Shown: positions 42,515 to 51,011, numbered from the stretch's first letter. The stretch: DNA of 64,000 nucleotides from Streptomyces silvae (GCF_016745505.1 NZ_JAERUC010000147.1:26741-90740), one strand, 5' to 3'. The notes: generated by a model from the sequence alone, not told the origin. Program-made: numbers and translations.

Positions 42515-42913
42515 GTGATCGTCCGATCTTTCAGTGACATCGAGAACACCGACCGGCACATCAAGTCCGCATCAGGTACCTGGGAGAGCAAGCGCATCGT
42601 GCTCGCCAAGGAGAAGGTGGGCTTCTCTCTCCACGAGACCGTGCTGTACGCGGGCACGGAGACGTCGATGTGGTACGCGAACCACATCGAGGCCGTTCTG
42701 TGCACCGAGGGCGAGGCCGAGCTCACCAACGACGAGACCGGCGAGAAGCACTGGATCTCCCCCGGGACGATGTACCTGCTGAACGGGCACGAGCACCACA
42801 CGCTGCGGCCGAAGACCGACTTCCGCTGCGTGTGCGTCTTCAATCCCCCCGTCACCGGGCGGGAGGACCATGACGAGAACGGTGTATACCCGCTGCTGAC
42901 AGAGGAGGGCTGA
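42515..42913 (+). CDS. ectC: L-ectoine synthase EctC
   Basis: Cupin-fold enzyme that cyclises N-gamma-acetyl-diaminobutyrate to ectoine. 132 residues: IVRSFSDIENTDRHIKS at the start, SMWYANHIEAVLCTEGEAELTNDETGEKHWISPGTMYLLNGHEHHTLRP (about 49-97) carrying the metal-binding Glu, Tyr and His set, and CVCVFNPPVTGREDHDENGVYPLL. GTG start; stop 3 bp before ectD, so coupled. Confidence 0.95.
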   Translation: MIVRSFSDIENTDRHIKSASGTWESKRIVLAKEKVGFSLHETVLYAGTETSMWYANHIEAVLCTEGEAELTNDETGEKHWISPGTMYLLNGHEHHTLRPKTDFRCVCVFNPPVTGREDHDENGVYPLLTEEG

Positions 42914-42916
42914 ACC

Positions 42917-43810
42917 ATGACCACCGATGTACGCGCCGACCTGTACCCCTCGCGCGGCGCCGCCGAGATGACCACTCCCCGCCAGGACCCGGTCATCTGG
43001 TCCGCGCCGGGCGCGCCCGGACCGGTCACCGCCAAGGATCTCCAGGGCTTCGAGGAGAACGGCTTCCTCACCGTCGACCAGCTCATCACGCCGGACGAGG
43101 TGGACGTCTACCGGGCCGAGCTGGACCGGCTGGTCGCCGACCCGCAGGTCCGGGCCGACGAGCGCTCGATCATCGAACCGCAGTCGCAGAGCGTGCGGTC
43201 CGTCTTCGAGGTCCACAAGCTCAGCCAGGTCTTCGCGAACCTGGTCCGCGACGAGCGTGTGGTGGGCCGTGCCCGCCAGATCCTCGGCTCCGACGTGTAC
43301 GTCCACCAGTCAAGGATCAACGTCAAGCCGGGCTTCGGTGCCTCGGGCTTCTACTGGCACTCGGACTTCGAGACCTGGCACGCCGAGGACGGTCTGCCGA
43401 ACATGCGGACCGTGTCGGTCTCGATCGCGCTGACCGAGAACTTCGACACCAACGGCGGGCTGATGATCATGCCCGGTTCGCACAAGTCGTTCCTCGGCTG
43501 TGCGGGCGAGACGCCGAAGGACAACTACAAGAAGTCCTTGCAGATGCAGGACGCCGGCACCCCGTCCGACGAGGCGCTGACGAAGATGGCCGACCGGCAC
43601 GGCATCAAGCTCTTCACGGGCGCGGCCGGTTCGGCGACCTGGTTCGACTGCAACTGCATGCACGGCTCGGGGGACAACATCACCCCGTACGCGCGCAGCA
43701 ACGTCTTCATCGTCTTCAACAGCGTGGAGAACACGGCGCAGGAGCCCTTCGCGGCTCCGATCCGCCGGCCCGACTTCATCGGGGCGCGTGACTTCACGCC
43801 GGTGAAGTAG
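42917..43810 (+). CDS. ectD: Ectoine hydroxylase EctD
   Basis: Fe(II)/2-oxoglutarate dioxygenase making 5-hydroxyectoine. 297 residues. The iron triad is His148-x-Asp150 (FYWHSDFETWHAEDGLP) and His249 (CNCMHGSGDN), with Arg260 placed for 2-oxoglutarate. The family signature runs on at FYWHSDFETWH. The N terminus (1-30) is a variable extension. Ends before a 20-bp hairpin. Confidence 0.95.
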   Translation: MTTDVRADLYPSRGAAEMTTPRQDPVIWSAPGAPGPVTAKDLQGFEENGFLTVDQLITPDEVDVYRAELDRLVADPQVRADERSIIEPQSQSVRSVFEVHKLSQVFANLVRDERVVGRARQILGSDVYVHQSRINVKPGFGASGFYWHSDFETWHAEDGLPNMRTVSVSIALTENFDTNGGLMIMPGSHKSFLGCAGETPKDNYKKSLQMQDAGTPSDEALTKMADRHGIKLFTGAAGSATWFDCNCMHGSGDNITPYARSNVFIVFNSVENTAQEPFAAPIRRPDFIGARDFTPVK

Positions 43811-43821
43811 GGACGTACGGC

Positions 43822-43866
43822 ACGAGGACGGGGCGGGACGCATCACGCGTCCCGCCCCGTCCTCGT
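43822..43866 (+). terminator. 20-bp perfect terminator of ectABCD
   Basis: Arms 43822-43841 and 43847-43866 are perfect 20-bp complements with loop ATCAC. Between convergent ectD and the quinone-reductase-like gene. Confidence 0.9.
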
Positions 43867-43895
43867 CCTGTGCCGCGCAAGGGACGTTCTCCCCT

Positions 43896-43951
43896 CATGG
43901 GTGCATGACGTTCACGGGTGCATGGCGGTCACGGGTGCATGACGATCTTTC
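43896..43951. repeat. 17-bp tandem repeat at the 3' end of the quinone-reductase-like gene
   Basis: Units begin at 43901, 43918 and 43935 (third partly diverged). On the minus strand each copy reads ATG CAC CC(G/A) TGA preceded by GTC, GCC and GTC, so VMHP-stop, AMHP-stop and VMHP-stop occur in three different frames. The gene itself uses the first. Confidence 0.9.
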
Positions 43952-44978
43952 CCACGTGGCCCCTGCGGGAGAGCGCCTCCTGTGCCAGGGCGGCCTGCTC
44001 CAGGGGGTAGGTCGCGGCGACGACGGGCTGGACCGCGCCCTGCCGGGCCAGGTCCATGAGGAGGCCGAAGTGCGTGGGCGTGTGCATCGCGGAGCCGATC
44101 ACCTGCGCATTGTGCAGATAGAGCCGGCGTACGTCGAAGGCCACCTCGTACCCGCCGAGCGCACCGGCGACGACCCATCGGCCGCCCTCGCGCAGCAGCG
44201 GCAGCACCGAGCCCACCAGGTCACCGGCGACGACGTCCAGTGCGACGTCCACGCCCTCCGGGGCGACGGCGCGGATCTGCTCGGCGACGTCCTGCGCCCG
44301 GTCGAGGACCTCGTGGGCGCCCGCCTCACGCACCGCGTCGATCTTGGATCCGCTGCTGATGGCGAGCACCTTCGCACCGCGGGCCCGGGCGATCTGGATC
44401 AGCGCGAGGCCCACTCCCCCGGACGCCCCCGAGACCAGGGCGGTCTCGCACTTCCCGAGCCTGCCCCGCTCGATCATGCCCAGCGCCGTGCCGTAGGCGG
44501 TCGGCAGCGTCGCGAGCTGGTCGTCGGTGAGCGGGGAGTCCGTCACGTCGTGCACACGCCCGGCGGGCGCGGTGACGTACTCGGCGTAACCGCCGTCGCG
44601 TTCGCTCCCCATCAGGCCCACCGGGTTCGCGTCCGGTCCTTCGGAGTCGTAGATCGCCGGGTCGACGACCACCCGGCGGCCGACGAGGCTCTCGTCCGCG
44701 CCGGGACCGACGGCCACGACCCGGCCGGCCACGTCGGCGCCCTGGATGCGCGGGAAGTCGAGCGGGCCTCGCCAGCCGGACAGCGCCTCCGGGTCTCCGG
44801 GCTGGCCGTAGGCGCCCTCACGGGTCCACAGGTCGGTGTTGTTCAGCGCCACCGCGGCGACCCTGACCAGCACCTCTCCCGCCCGTGGCACGGGCACGGC
44901 GACCTCTGACGGCTGGAGGACCTCGGGCCCTCCGTGCTCCGCGATCCGTACTGCGCGCATGGTTCCGGGCACGTCCAT
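43929..44978 (-). CDS. Zinc-binding dehydrogenase / NADPH:quinone reductase-like
   Basis: A 349-residue MDR-family oxidoreductase without the catalytic-zinc Cys set, so nearer to quinone reductase or crotonyl-CoA-reductase-like enzymes. Seen: RAVRIAEHGGPEVLQ (about 8-22), VALNNTDLW (about 43), GADVAGRVVAVGPG (about 76), and the Rossmann stretch ALVSGASGGVGLALIQIARARGAKVLAIS (about 175-203). ATG with GGAGG 8 bases upstream. Divergent from a TetR regulator, with two operator-like 19-bp repeats between and at their starts. Its last codons are tandemly repeated after the stop. Confidence 0.87.
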   Translation of the reverse strand: MDVPGTMRAVRIAEHGGPEVLQPSEVAVPVPRAGEVLVRVAAVALNNTDLWTREGAYGQPGDPEALSGWRGPLDFPRIQGADVAGRVVAVGPGADESLVGRRVVVDPAIYDSEGPDANPVGLMGSERDGGYAEYVTAPAGRVHDVTDSPLTDDQLATLPTAYGTALGMIERGRLGKCETALVSGASGGVGLALIQIARARGAKVLAISSGSKIDAVREAGAHEVLDRAQDVAEQIRAVAPEGVDVALDVVAGDLVGSVLPLLREGGRWVVAGALGGYEVAFDVRRLYLHNAQVIGSAMHTPTHFGLLMDLARQGAVQPVVAATYPLEQAALAQEALSRRGHVGKIVMHP

Positions 44979-44995
44979 CGCTCGACCTCCTGCTA

Positions 44996-45042
44996 GGTAT
45001 ACTGATCTGTGAACACACTCCACGGTACACCGATCGGTGAAG
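44996..45042. promoter_or_regulatory. TetR operator-like pair in a divergent promoter
   Basis: Two 19-bp related repeats: GGTATACTGATCTGTGAAC (44996-45014) and GGTACACCGATCGGTGAAG (45024-45042). The second contains the perfect palindrome CACCGATCGGTG. They lie between the oxidoreductase start and the TetR start, as expected for autoregulation and control of the enzyme. Confidence 0.7.
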
Positions 45043-45050
45043 GAATGCTG

Positions 45051-45623
45051 ATGCAGGACACACGCCCCCTGACGCCGGCCGGCGAGCGCATCGTCGCGGC
45101 CGCCGAGGAGCTGTTCTACGACCGCGGCATCACGGCGGTCGGCGTGGATCTGATCGCCGAGCACTCGGGGGTGACCAAGCGGACCCTGTACAACCAGTTC
45201 GGCTCCAAGGACCGGCTCGTGGCGGCCTACCTCGCGGCACGCGACCGGCGCTGGCAGTCGCTCGTCCGCGCCACCGTCGACGCCTGCGACGACCCCGTCG
45301 AGGCCGTCACCGCCCCCTTCGAGGCGCTGCGGGTCTGGAGCGGGACAAACGCCCGCGGATGCGCGTTCATCAACGCCCTGGCCGAGCTCCCGGACGCCTC
45401 CCATCCCGCGTACGTCATCGCCGCGGACCAGAAGCGCTGGCTCGTGAACCTGTTCGAGGAGCTCGCCACCGCTGCGGGCTGCCCGGCCCCCGGCGCCCTG
45501 GCCACCCAGCTCCTCGTGCTGCACGAGGGCGTCCTCGCCACGCAGCCCCTCCCGCTCGACACCCTCCCGGGCGGCGTCGAGCTGGCGCGGTCCCTGGTGC
45601 GGGCGGCCCTGGCCCGCCCGTAG
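45051..45623 (+). CDS. TetR/AcrR family transcriptional regulator
   Basis: A 190-residue regulator. The N-terminal helix-turn-helix domain is clear (GERIVAAAEELFYDRGITAVGVDLIAEHSGVTKRTLYNQFGSKDRLVAAYL, about 10-60). The C-terminal ligand domain has a TetR_C-type look (WSGTNARGCAFINALAELPD, about 98-117). The ATG at 45051 is picked because GAAGGA is six bases upstream; ATG 45045 and a GTG at 45009 are in frame but would start within the operator. Most likely represses itself and the divergent oxidoreductase; inducer unknown. Confidence 0.88.
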   Translation: MQDTRPLTPAGERIVAAAEELFYDRGITAVGVDLIAEHSGVTKRTLYNQFGSKDRLVAAYLAARDRRWQSLVRATVDACDDPVEAVTAPFEALRVWSGTNARGCAFINALAELPDASHPAYVIAADQKRWLVNLFEELATAAGCPAPGALATQLLVLHEGVLATQPLPLDTLPGGVELARSLVRAALARP

Positions 45624-45682
45624 GGCCACCGGACCGTACAACTCGCTGGACCCGGCACGGATCAGCGGAGACAGTGGCGCCC

Positions 45683-46696
45683 ATGACTTCGCTCGTACAG
45701 CACATCACCATCGACTGCGCCGACGCCTACGAACTGGCCCTCTTCTGGGCCGAGGTGCTCGGCTCGCCGGTCTCCGACGACGACGCGCCCGGCGATCCCG
45801 AGGCGCTCGTGGAGGCGCCGGGCGCCGCACTGCTCTTCATCACGGTGCCGGAACCCAAGAGCGGCAAGAACCGGATCCATCTGGACATCCGCCCCGAGCG
45901 GCGTTCCCGCGACGAGGAGGTCGAGCGGCTGCTCGCCCTGGGCGCCACGCTGGTCGCGGACCACCGCAAGCCGAACGGCCGGGGCTGGGCGACGCTGGCC
46001 GATCCGGAGGGCAACGAGTTCTGCGTGGAGTGCGGCGCCGCCGAGCGCGCGGCGCTGACCGGCACACGGCTGCCGGTCACCGCCGACGACGTGACGCTGG
46101 CGGTACGGCTCGCGGTCGACACCCTCACGGCGTCCCCGGTGGACGACTGGCGTATCCCCGCAGGGTCGTTGACGTGGGACTGCTGGGAGACCGTGGAGCA
46201 CCTGAGCGACGACCTCTTCGCGTACGCCGTCCAACTCGGCCCGAGGAAGCCCTCCCTGGAGACCGAGGTCCCCTACCGCTGGGCCCCGGACCGCGAGGGC
46301 GGCCCCTCGAACTCGGTCTTCGCGAACCCGGAGGCGGGGACCGCCGGCCTGCTCCTGACCCTGGAGGCGAGCGGCGCGCTGCTGACCGCGATGGTGCGGA
46401 CGGCCTCCCCCGACCTCCGTTCGTACCACTCGTACGGCGTCTCCGACCCGGAGGGCTTCGCCGCGATGGGCATCGTCGAGACCCTGGTCCACACCCATGA
46501 CGTCGCCGCCGGGCTGTCCCTCTCCTGGACCCCGCCCCGGGACCTCTGCGACCGCGTGCTGGCCCGGCTGTTCCCCGGCGCCCCGGACGACGAGGACCGG
46601 TGGACCGTCCTGCTGTGGTCCACCGGCCGCGCGGATCTGCCGGGGCGCGACCGCGTCACCTCGTGGAGGTGGCACGGCGCGCCGCTGGAGCGGTGA
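45683..46696 (+). CDS. Fusion of a VOC domain and a DinB/mycothiol-maleylpyruvate isomerase-like domain
   Basis: A 337-residue two-domain protein. Residues 1 to about 120 are a VOC/glyoxalase-like module (VQHITIDCADAYELALFWAEVLGSPV; NRIHLDIRPERRSRDEEVERLLALGATL; WATLADPEGNEFCVE). Residues about 140-337 look like the DinB-2/MDMPI helical bundle (TWDCWETVEHLSDDLFAYAVQLG; GIVETLVHTHDVAAGLSLSW with His-type metal ligands; LWSTGRADLPGRD). The fused halves suggest thiol- or metal-linked detoxification. Starts 59 bp after tetR on the same strand. Function inferred only. Confidence 0.8.
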   Translation: MTSLVQHITIDCADAYELALFWAEVLGSPVSDDDAPGDPEALVEAPGAALLFITVPEPKSGKNRIHLDIRPERRSRDEEVERLLALGATLVADHRKPNGRGWATLADPEGNEFCVECGAAERAALTGTRLPVTADDVTLAVRLAVDTLTASPVDDWRIPAGSLTWDCWETVEHLSDDLFAYAVQLGPRKPSLETEVPYRWAPDREGGPSNSVFANPEAGTAGLLLTLEASGALLTAMVRTASPDLRSYHSYGVSDPEGFAAMGIVETLVHTHDVAAGLSLSWTPPRDLCDRVLARLFPGAPDDEDRWTVLLWSTGRADLPGRDRVTSWRWHGAPLER

Positions 46697-46704
46697 GCCG
46701 CCGG

Positions 46705-46760
46705 GGCCCCGGACCTCCGGAACCGGCCGCGTTCCGGCCGGTTCCGGTGCCTCCGGGGCC
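46705..46760 (+). terminator. Long compound terminator hairpin
   Basis: Outer arms GGCCCCGGA/TCCGGGGCC and inner arms CCGGAACCGGCC/GGCCGGTTCCGG (12 bp), loop GCGTTCC. It follows the VOC fusion gene. Confidence 0.85.
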
Positions 46761-46792
46761 GTCGGCCGGGGCGCGCCGGTAGCGTCACGGCC

Positions 46793-47284
46793 ATGGAGCA
46801 GCCGACCAGCACCACCCTCACCGATCAGGCGCCCGCGGACCCAGCGGCGGCGGACGACGCCCTGGCCACACAGCCCGTCGGGTACTGGAGCGGCCTGGCC
46901 CACTCCGCCGTCACCCGGCATCTGCGGGACGCCCTGGCCAGGGTCGACGTCACGCAGCCCCAGTACTGGGTGCTCAACCGGGTGCGCCACGGACCCGTCG
47001 CACCCACCCGTGAGGAGCTGGTCGCCGGGCTGACGCCCCTGGCCGACGGGCCGCAGGACATCTCCAGGGCCGTCGACCAGCTGCTCCACCGGGGATGGAT
47101 CAGCCGGGACGGGCAGCGGTTCGCCCTCACCGACGGCGGGGAGGCCGCCCGGGCGCGGCTGCGTGAGCTGGTGACCGGTCTCCGCGCCGAGGTCCACCGG
47201 GGGATCAGCGACGCGGAGTACGTGGCCGCGCTCAAGGTGCTCCGGACGATGGTGGCCAACATCGAGGCCGCGCCTCCGGTCTGA
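46793..47284 (+). CDS. MarR-type winged-helix regulator
   Basis: A 163-residue DNA-binding protein. A disordered Asp/Ala N terminus (1-27) leads to helix VGYWSGLAHSAVTRHLRDALA and a winged helix (VTQPQYWVLNRVRHGP; ADGPQDISRAVDQLLHRGWISRDGQRFALTDGGEAARARL, about 52-125). It lacks the longest recognition-helix text, so targets cannot be guessed. No adjacent divergent operator is visible; the convergent neighbour is the GH53 gene. Confidence 0.78.
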   Translation: MEQPTSTTLTDQAPADPAAADDALATQPVGYWSGLAHSAVTRHLRDALARVDVTQPQYWVLNRVRHGPVAPTREELVAGLTPLADGPQDISRAVDQLLHRGWISRDGQRFALTDGGEAARARLRELVTGLRAEVHRGISDAEYVAALKVLRTMVANIEAAPPV

Positions 47285-47341
47285 GAAGTACGGCCCACCG
47301 GCTCCCGGTCAGCCGGTCCTACCGGCTCCCGGCCCGCCGGT

Positions 47342-47365
47342 CCAACCGGCCTACCGGCCTACCGG
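47342..47365. repeat. 8-bp tandem repeat over the GH53 stop codon
   Basis: Minus-strand CCGGTAGG occurs twice, then CCGGTTGG (period 8, 2 mod 3), covering the last codons (APVGR-stop). The PVGR peptide recurs in the next frame, which ends with CGG TAG about 25 bp later. Weaker than the moaA and 43.9-kb cases. Confidence 0.7.
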
Positions 47366-48919
47366 TGCGAGAACCAGCCGGCCGCCGGGAAGCAGCCTGC
47401 CGTCGTGGTCGAACACCGCCTGGTTCTCCCATGCGTTGCCCGACGCCGGGTCGGCCGGGTCCCAGCCGCTGCCGGTGACGGCGGTCCAGGCCGGTTCCCA
47501 GTAGACGGCGCCCAGGCCCCGGCCGTTCGGCACGGCCTCCACGACGTTCATGACGTCGCGGAGGTTCGCCGCCTGGCCGGCCGGGGTCGCCGGGTAGCCG
47601 GTGACCAGCTGGCTCGCGGTGGCCACGTTGTTCTCCAGGCCGTCGTCGTTCGCGAGCGTATGGGCGTACGCCGTCTCCGCGACCATGACCGGCTTGCCGT
47701 AGCGCGAGGCGGCGTCGTCCAGGTTGGTCTGGAGCTCGGCCAGTGAGCCGTGCCAGTAGGCGTAGTACGAGAGGGCGATGACGTCGAAGGGCACCTTCTG
47801 CGCCACCGCGTTGTCGAACCACCAGCGGGTGCCCGCGTTGTCGCCGCCCTCGGCGAGGTGCAGAGCCACCTTCGTCGTGGAGGAGACCGCCTTCGCCGCG
47901 TTCGCCCCGGAGGTGAGGAGGCCGGCGAGCTGTGACCAGTTGCTCGTCGAGCCCTCCGGCCAGAGCATCCCGCCGTTGATCTCGTTGCCGATCTGCACCA
48001 TGTCGGCGGTGGTGCCCTGGGCCTTCAGCGCGTTCAGCACGTCGTACGTGTGGTTGTAGACGTCCGTACGGAGCGCGCTGTAGCCGTGCCCGGCCCAGGC
48101 GGCGGGCTTGTTCTGCTTGCCTGGGTCGGCCCAGGCGTCGGAGTAGTGGAAGTCGACGAGCGTCTTCATGCCGAGCGCCTTGGCGCGCTTGGCCATGGCG
48201 AGGACATGGGCCTTGTCGTTGTAGCCGTCGGCCGGGTTCACCCACACCTTGAGGCGTACGTAGTTCATCCCGGAGCCCTTGAGGATGGTCATGGCGTCCC
48301 CGGCCCTGCCGCTCGCGTCGCTGTACGTCGCGCCGTGCGCCTCGTTCTTCGGGAGGGTGGAGAGGTCACCGCCCCTGACGCTCAGCCCGGTGGACCCGGG
48401 GGTGAAGGCGATGTCGTCGAAGTTGGCCCACTCCCCCGCGTGCGCGTCGGAGTTGAGGCTGATCGTGCAGTCCCCGCCGGTCACCCTGACGGAGGTGACG
48501 AGCCGCACCCAGTCGCCGTTCGCGGTCGGCGGCAGGTCGGTGCGCTGCTCGGCGCCGCCGCAGTTGCGCAGGGCGATGTAGGCGGCGTTCTGGCCGCCGC
48601 CGGAGCGGACCCAGGCGCTCAGGGTGTACGTGCCGTCGGTGAGGCCGCTCAGGTACTGGTAGGTCTCGACCTTGTACGCCGAGGCCGACCAGTGGCTGAG
48701 CCGGGTGCTGCCGCCGTGGCCGCCCGCCTCGGTGAAGGAGGCGGCGTTCTGTCCTCCGGCGGAGTACGTCGACCATCCGGTGGCGCCCGACTCGAAGCCG
48801 GTGTTGACGGGGGCGGTGGCCGCGTGGGCGGCCTGGGCGGGGAGCGCGGCGAGGACGAGGCCGGACAGTGCGGCCACCGCCCCTGCCGCTCTCGCGCGGG
48901 TGTGCGTCGTTCCGTACAT
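47351..48919 (-). CDS. Secreted arabinogalactan endo-beta-1,4-galactanase (GH53)
   Basis: A 522-residue exported enzyme. Signal peptide about 1-34 (ALSGLVLAALPAQAAHA). Residues about 36-175 form a beta-sandwich module (NTGFESGATGWSTYSAGG ... WANFDDIAFTPG), probably carbohydrate binding. The GH53 barrel (about 180-515) starts with VRGGDLSTLPK and carries the acid/base Glu313 (QIGNEINGGML) and nucleophile Glu415 (VMVAETAYAH). It cuts beta-1,4-galactan outside the cell. GAAGGGA precedes the ATG. It lies 46 bp after the GH42 gene in one leftward operon. The shadow frame extends 26 codons upstream but is not used. Confidence 0.93.
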   Translation of the reverse strand: MYGTTHTRARAAGAVAALSGLVLAALPAQAAHAATAPVNTGFESGATGWSTYSAGGQNAASFTEAGGHGGSTRLSHWSASAYKVETYQYLSGLTDGTYTLSAWVRSGGGQNAAYIALRNCGGAEQRTDLPPTANGDWVRLVTSVRVTGGDCTISLNSDAHAGEWANFDDIAFTPGSTGLSVRGGDLSTLPKNEAHGATYSDASGRAGDAMTILKGSGMNYVRLKVWVNPADGYNDKAHVLAMAKRAKALGMKTLVDFHYSDAWADPGKQNKPAAWAGHGYSALRTDVYNHTYDVLNALKAQGTTADMVQIGNEINGGMLWPEGSTSNWSQLAGLLTSGANAAKAVSSTTKVALHLAEGGDNAGTRWWFDNAVAQKVPFDVIALSYYAYWHGSLAELQTNLDDAASRYGKPVMVAETAYAHTLANDDGLENNVATASQLVTGYPATPAGQAANLRDVMNVVEAVPNGRGLGAVYWEPAWTAVTGSGWDPADPASGNAWENQAVFDHDGRLLPGGRLVLAPVGR

Positions 48920-48965
48920 CGTCGATGTCCCTTCGACAGGGTGGTGCGGGGAACGTGCGGGCGCC

Positions 48966-51011
48966 TCAGCCGCCGAGCCGTACGACGCGGACCGCACCCG
49001 CCGGAACGGCGAGCTTGTCCACGGCGGGCCCGCCGGTGAGGAGTTCGGTGCCGTGGGCGTCCAGTGCCACGTCGGCGTCGGTGTCGGAGTGATTGATCAC
49101 GAAGAGGTAGCTGCCGGTGTCGCCGGTCCGGCGGACCACCTCGACGTCGTACGGCAGACCGGTGCGGGGCTCGATGCCGGCGTCGGCGGCGGCCCGGTCC
49201 AGGACGGCGGCCAGGTCGGCGCCGGAGAGCCGGGTGGAGAGGTACCAGGCGGTGCCCTCGCCGAGCCGGTTGCGGGTGACGGCGGGGCGGCCGGCCGGGA
49301 TGCCGTCGGCGTACGACCAGACGGTCTCGGCGCCGCGCGGGATCACCACGTCCGACCAGAGGTCACCGGTGAGCTCCGGGCCTTCGGGGGCGCCCTCGGG
49401 GGTGGTCAGCCGGACGGTGCCGCCCTCACCGAGCGGGGAGAACTCCTCGACGGTCAGCCCGAGGACGTCCCGGAACGCGCCCGGGTAGGGCCCGGGGTGC
49501 ACCGCGTCGTCGGCGTCGACGATGCCGGAGAAGTACGAGACGACGAGGGTGCCGCCGTTCTCGACGTACCGGCGGAGGTTGCGGCCGCTCTCCTCGGTGG
49601 TGAGGTAGAGGGCGGGGACGACGACCAGGGGGTAGCCGGAGAGGTCGGCGTCGGGGTGGGCGAAGTCGACGGTGAGGTGGCGGTCGTAGAGCGAGGCGTA
49701 GAAGGTGTCGGCGCGCTCGCGGGCGTCGTGGTCCTCGCTCGGGCGCCACTCCAGGCGCTGCGCCCACCAGGACTCCCAGTCCCAGAGCATCGCCACGTCG
49801 GCGACGGTCCGGGTGGAGCGGATGCCCTCCAGCAGGCCGAGTCCGGCGCCCAGCGCGCTCACCTCGCGCCAGATGCGTGAGTCGGTGCCGGCGTGCGGGA
49901 CCATCGCGGAGTGGAACTTCTCGGCGCCGCGCCGGGACTGCCGCCACTGGAAGAACATGGCTCCCTCGGAGCCCCGGGCGACGTGGGCCAGGCTGTTGCG
50001 GGCCATCTCGCCGGGGCGCTTGGCGGGGTTGCGCGGCTGCCAGTTGACGCCGCTGGTGGAGTGCTCCAGGAGCAGCCAGGGCGCGCCGCCCGCGACCGAG
50101 CGGGTGAGGTCGGCGGCCATGGCGAGATTGACGTGGGTGCGGCGGCCGTCGGTGATCAGGTAGTGGTCGTTGGTGACGAGGTCGACCTCGCGGCCCCAGG
50201 CCCAGTAGTCGACCGACTCGCACTGGCTGAGGGCGGTCATGAAGTTGGTGGTGACCGGGATGCCGGGGGCGAGCCGGTGCAGGATGTCGCGCTCGGCGGT
50301 GAAGTTCTCCCGCATGGTGGCGTCGGCGAAGCGGGCGTAGTCCAGCTGCTGGGCGGGGTTGCCGACGGTCGGGGTGGTGCGGGGCGGGTCGATCTCGTCG
50401 AGGGTGCGGTAGCGCTGGCCCCAGAAGGCGGTGCCCCAGGCCTCGTTGACCGCGTCGACGGAGCCGTGGCGGGCGGTGAGCCAGCGGCGGAAGTGGGCGC
50501 CGCAGGTGTCGCAGTAGCAGGCGCTGACGGGGACGCCGTACTCGTTGTGGACGTGCCACATCGCGAGGGCGGGGTGGTTCGCGTAACGGCGGGCGAGCTG
50601 TTCGGTGATGTCCGCCGCCGCCGCGCGGTAGGCGGGCGAGCTGTGACAGATGGCGCCGCGCGATCCGAAGGCGAGGCGGGCCCCGTCCCGGGTGACCGGC
50701 AGGGCTTCGGGGTGGGCGCGGTAGAACCAGGCCGGCGGGGCGACCGTGGGGGTGCCGAGGTCGGCGCGGATGCCGTTGACGTGCAGCAGGTCCAGGAGCC
50801 GGTCGAGCCAGCCGAAGTCATGGGCGCCCGGCTCGGGTTCCAGCAGCGCCCAGGAGAAGATCCCGACGCTGACCATGGTCACGCCGGCCTCCCGCATCAG
50901 GCGTACGTCCTCGTGCCAGACCTCTTCGGGCCACTGCTCGGGGTTGTAGTCGCCGCCGAAGGCCAGCTTGTGCAGGCCGGCCGGGTAGGGCGCGGATTCT
51001 GAGTGCGGCAT
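48966..51011 (-). CDS. Beta-galactosidase (GH42)
   Basis: A 681-residue cytoplasmic enzyme, no signal peptide. GH42 landmarks: FGGDYNPEQWPEEVW (about 18-32), the acid/base Glu157 in MWHVHNEYGVP, the zinc-type cysteines 122, 165, 167 and 170, and the nucleophile Glu316 in WLLLEHSTSG. A beta-galactosidase trimerisation domain (GYPLVVVPALYLTTEESGRNLRRYV) and C-terminal domain follow. It degrades galacto-oligosaccharides brought in by the divergent ABC importer. ATG with AGGAG 5 bases upstream. An operator-like site overlaps its leader (51041-51056). Confidence 0.93.
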   Translation of the reverse strand: MPHSESAPYPAGLHKLAFGGDYNPEQWPEEVWHEDVRLMREAGVTMVSVGIFSWALLEPEPGAHDFGWLDRLLDLLHVNGIRADLGTPTVAPPAWFYRAHPEALPVTRDGARLAFGSRGAICHSSPAYRAAAADITEQLARRYANHPALAMWHVHNEYGVPVSACYCDTCGAHFRRWLTARHGSVDAVNEAWGTAFWGQRYRTLDEIDPPRTTPTVGNPAQQLDYARFADATMRENFTAERDILHRLAPGIPVTTNFMTALSQCESVDYWAWGREVDLVTNDHYLITDGRRTHVNLAMAADLTRSVAGGAPWLLLEHSTSGVNWQPRNPAKRPGEMARNSLAHVARGSEGAMFFQWRQSRRGAEKFHSAMVPHAGTDSRIWREVSALGAGLGLLEGIRSTRTVADVAMLWDWESWWAQRLEWRPSEDHDARERADTFYASLYDRHLTVDFAHPDADLSGYPLVVVPALYLTTEESGRNLRRYVENGGTLVVSYFSGIVDADDAVHPGPYPGAFRDVLGLTVEEFSPLGEGGTVRLTTPEGAPEGPELTGDLWSDVVIPRGAETVWSYADGIPAGRPAVTRNRLGEGTAWYLSTRLSGADLAAVLDRAAADAGIEPRTGLPYDVEVVRRTGDTGSYLFVINHSDTDADVALDAHGTELLTGGPAVDKLAVPAGAVRVVRLGG

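Noticed and set aside
44979..45641. Extended leftward frame ahead of the quinone-reductase-like ATG
   Set aside because: It runs antisense through the TetR gene and operators; composition is a shadow.
47285..47350. CCGGT-rich stretch considered as a CRISPR-like or integron-like repeat
   Set aside because: Units are 5-8 bp with no spacers; simple tandem slippage explains it.
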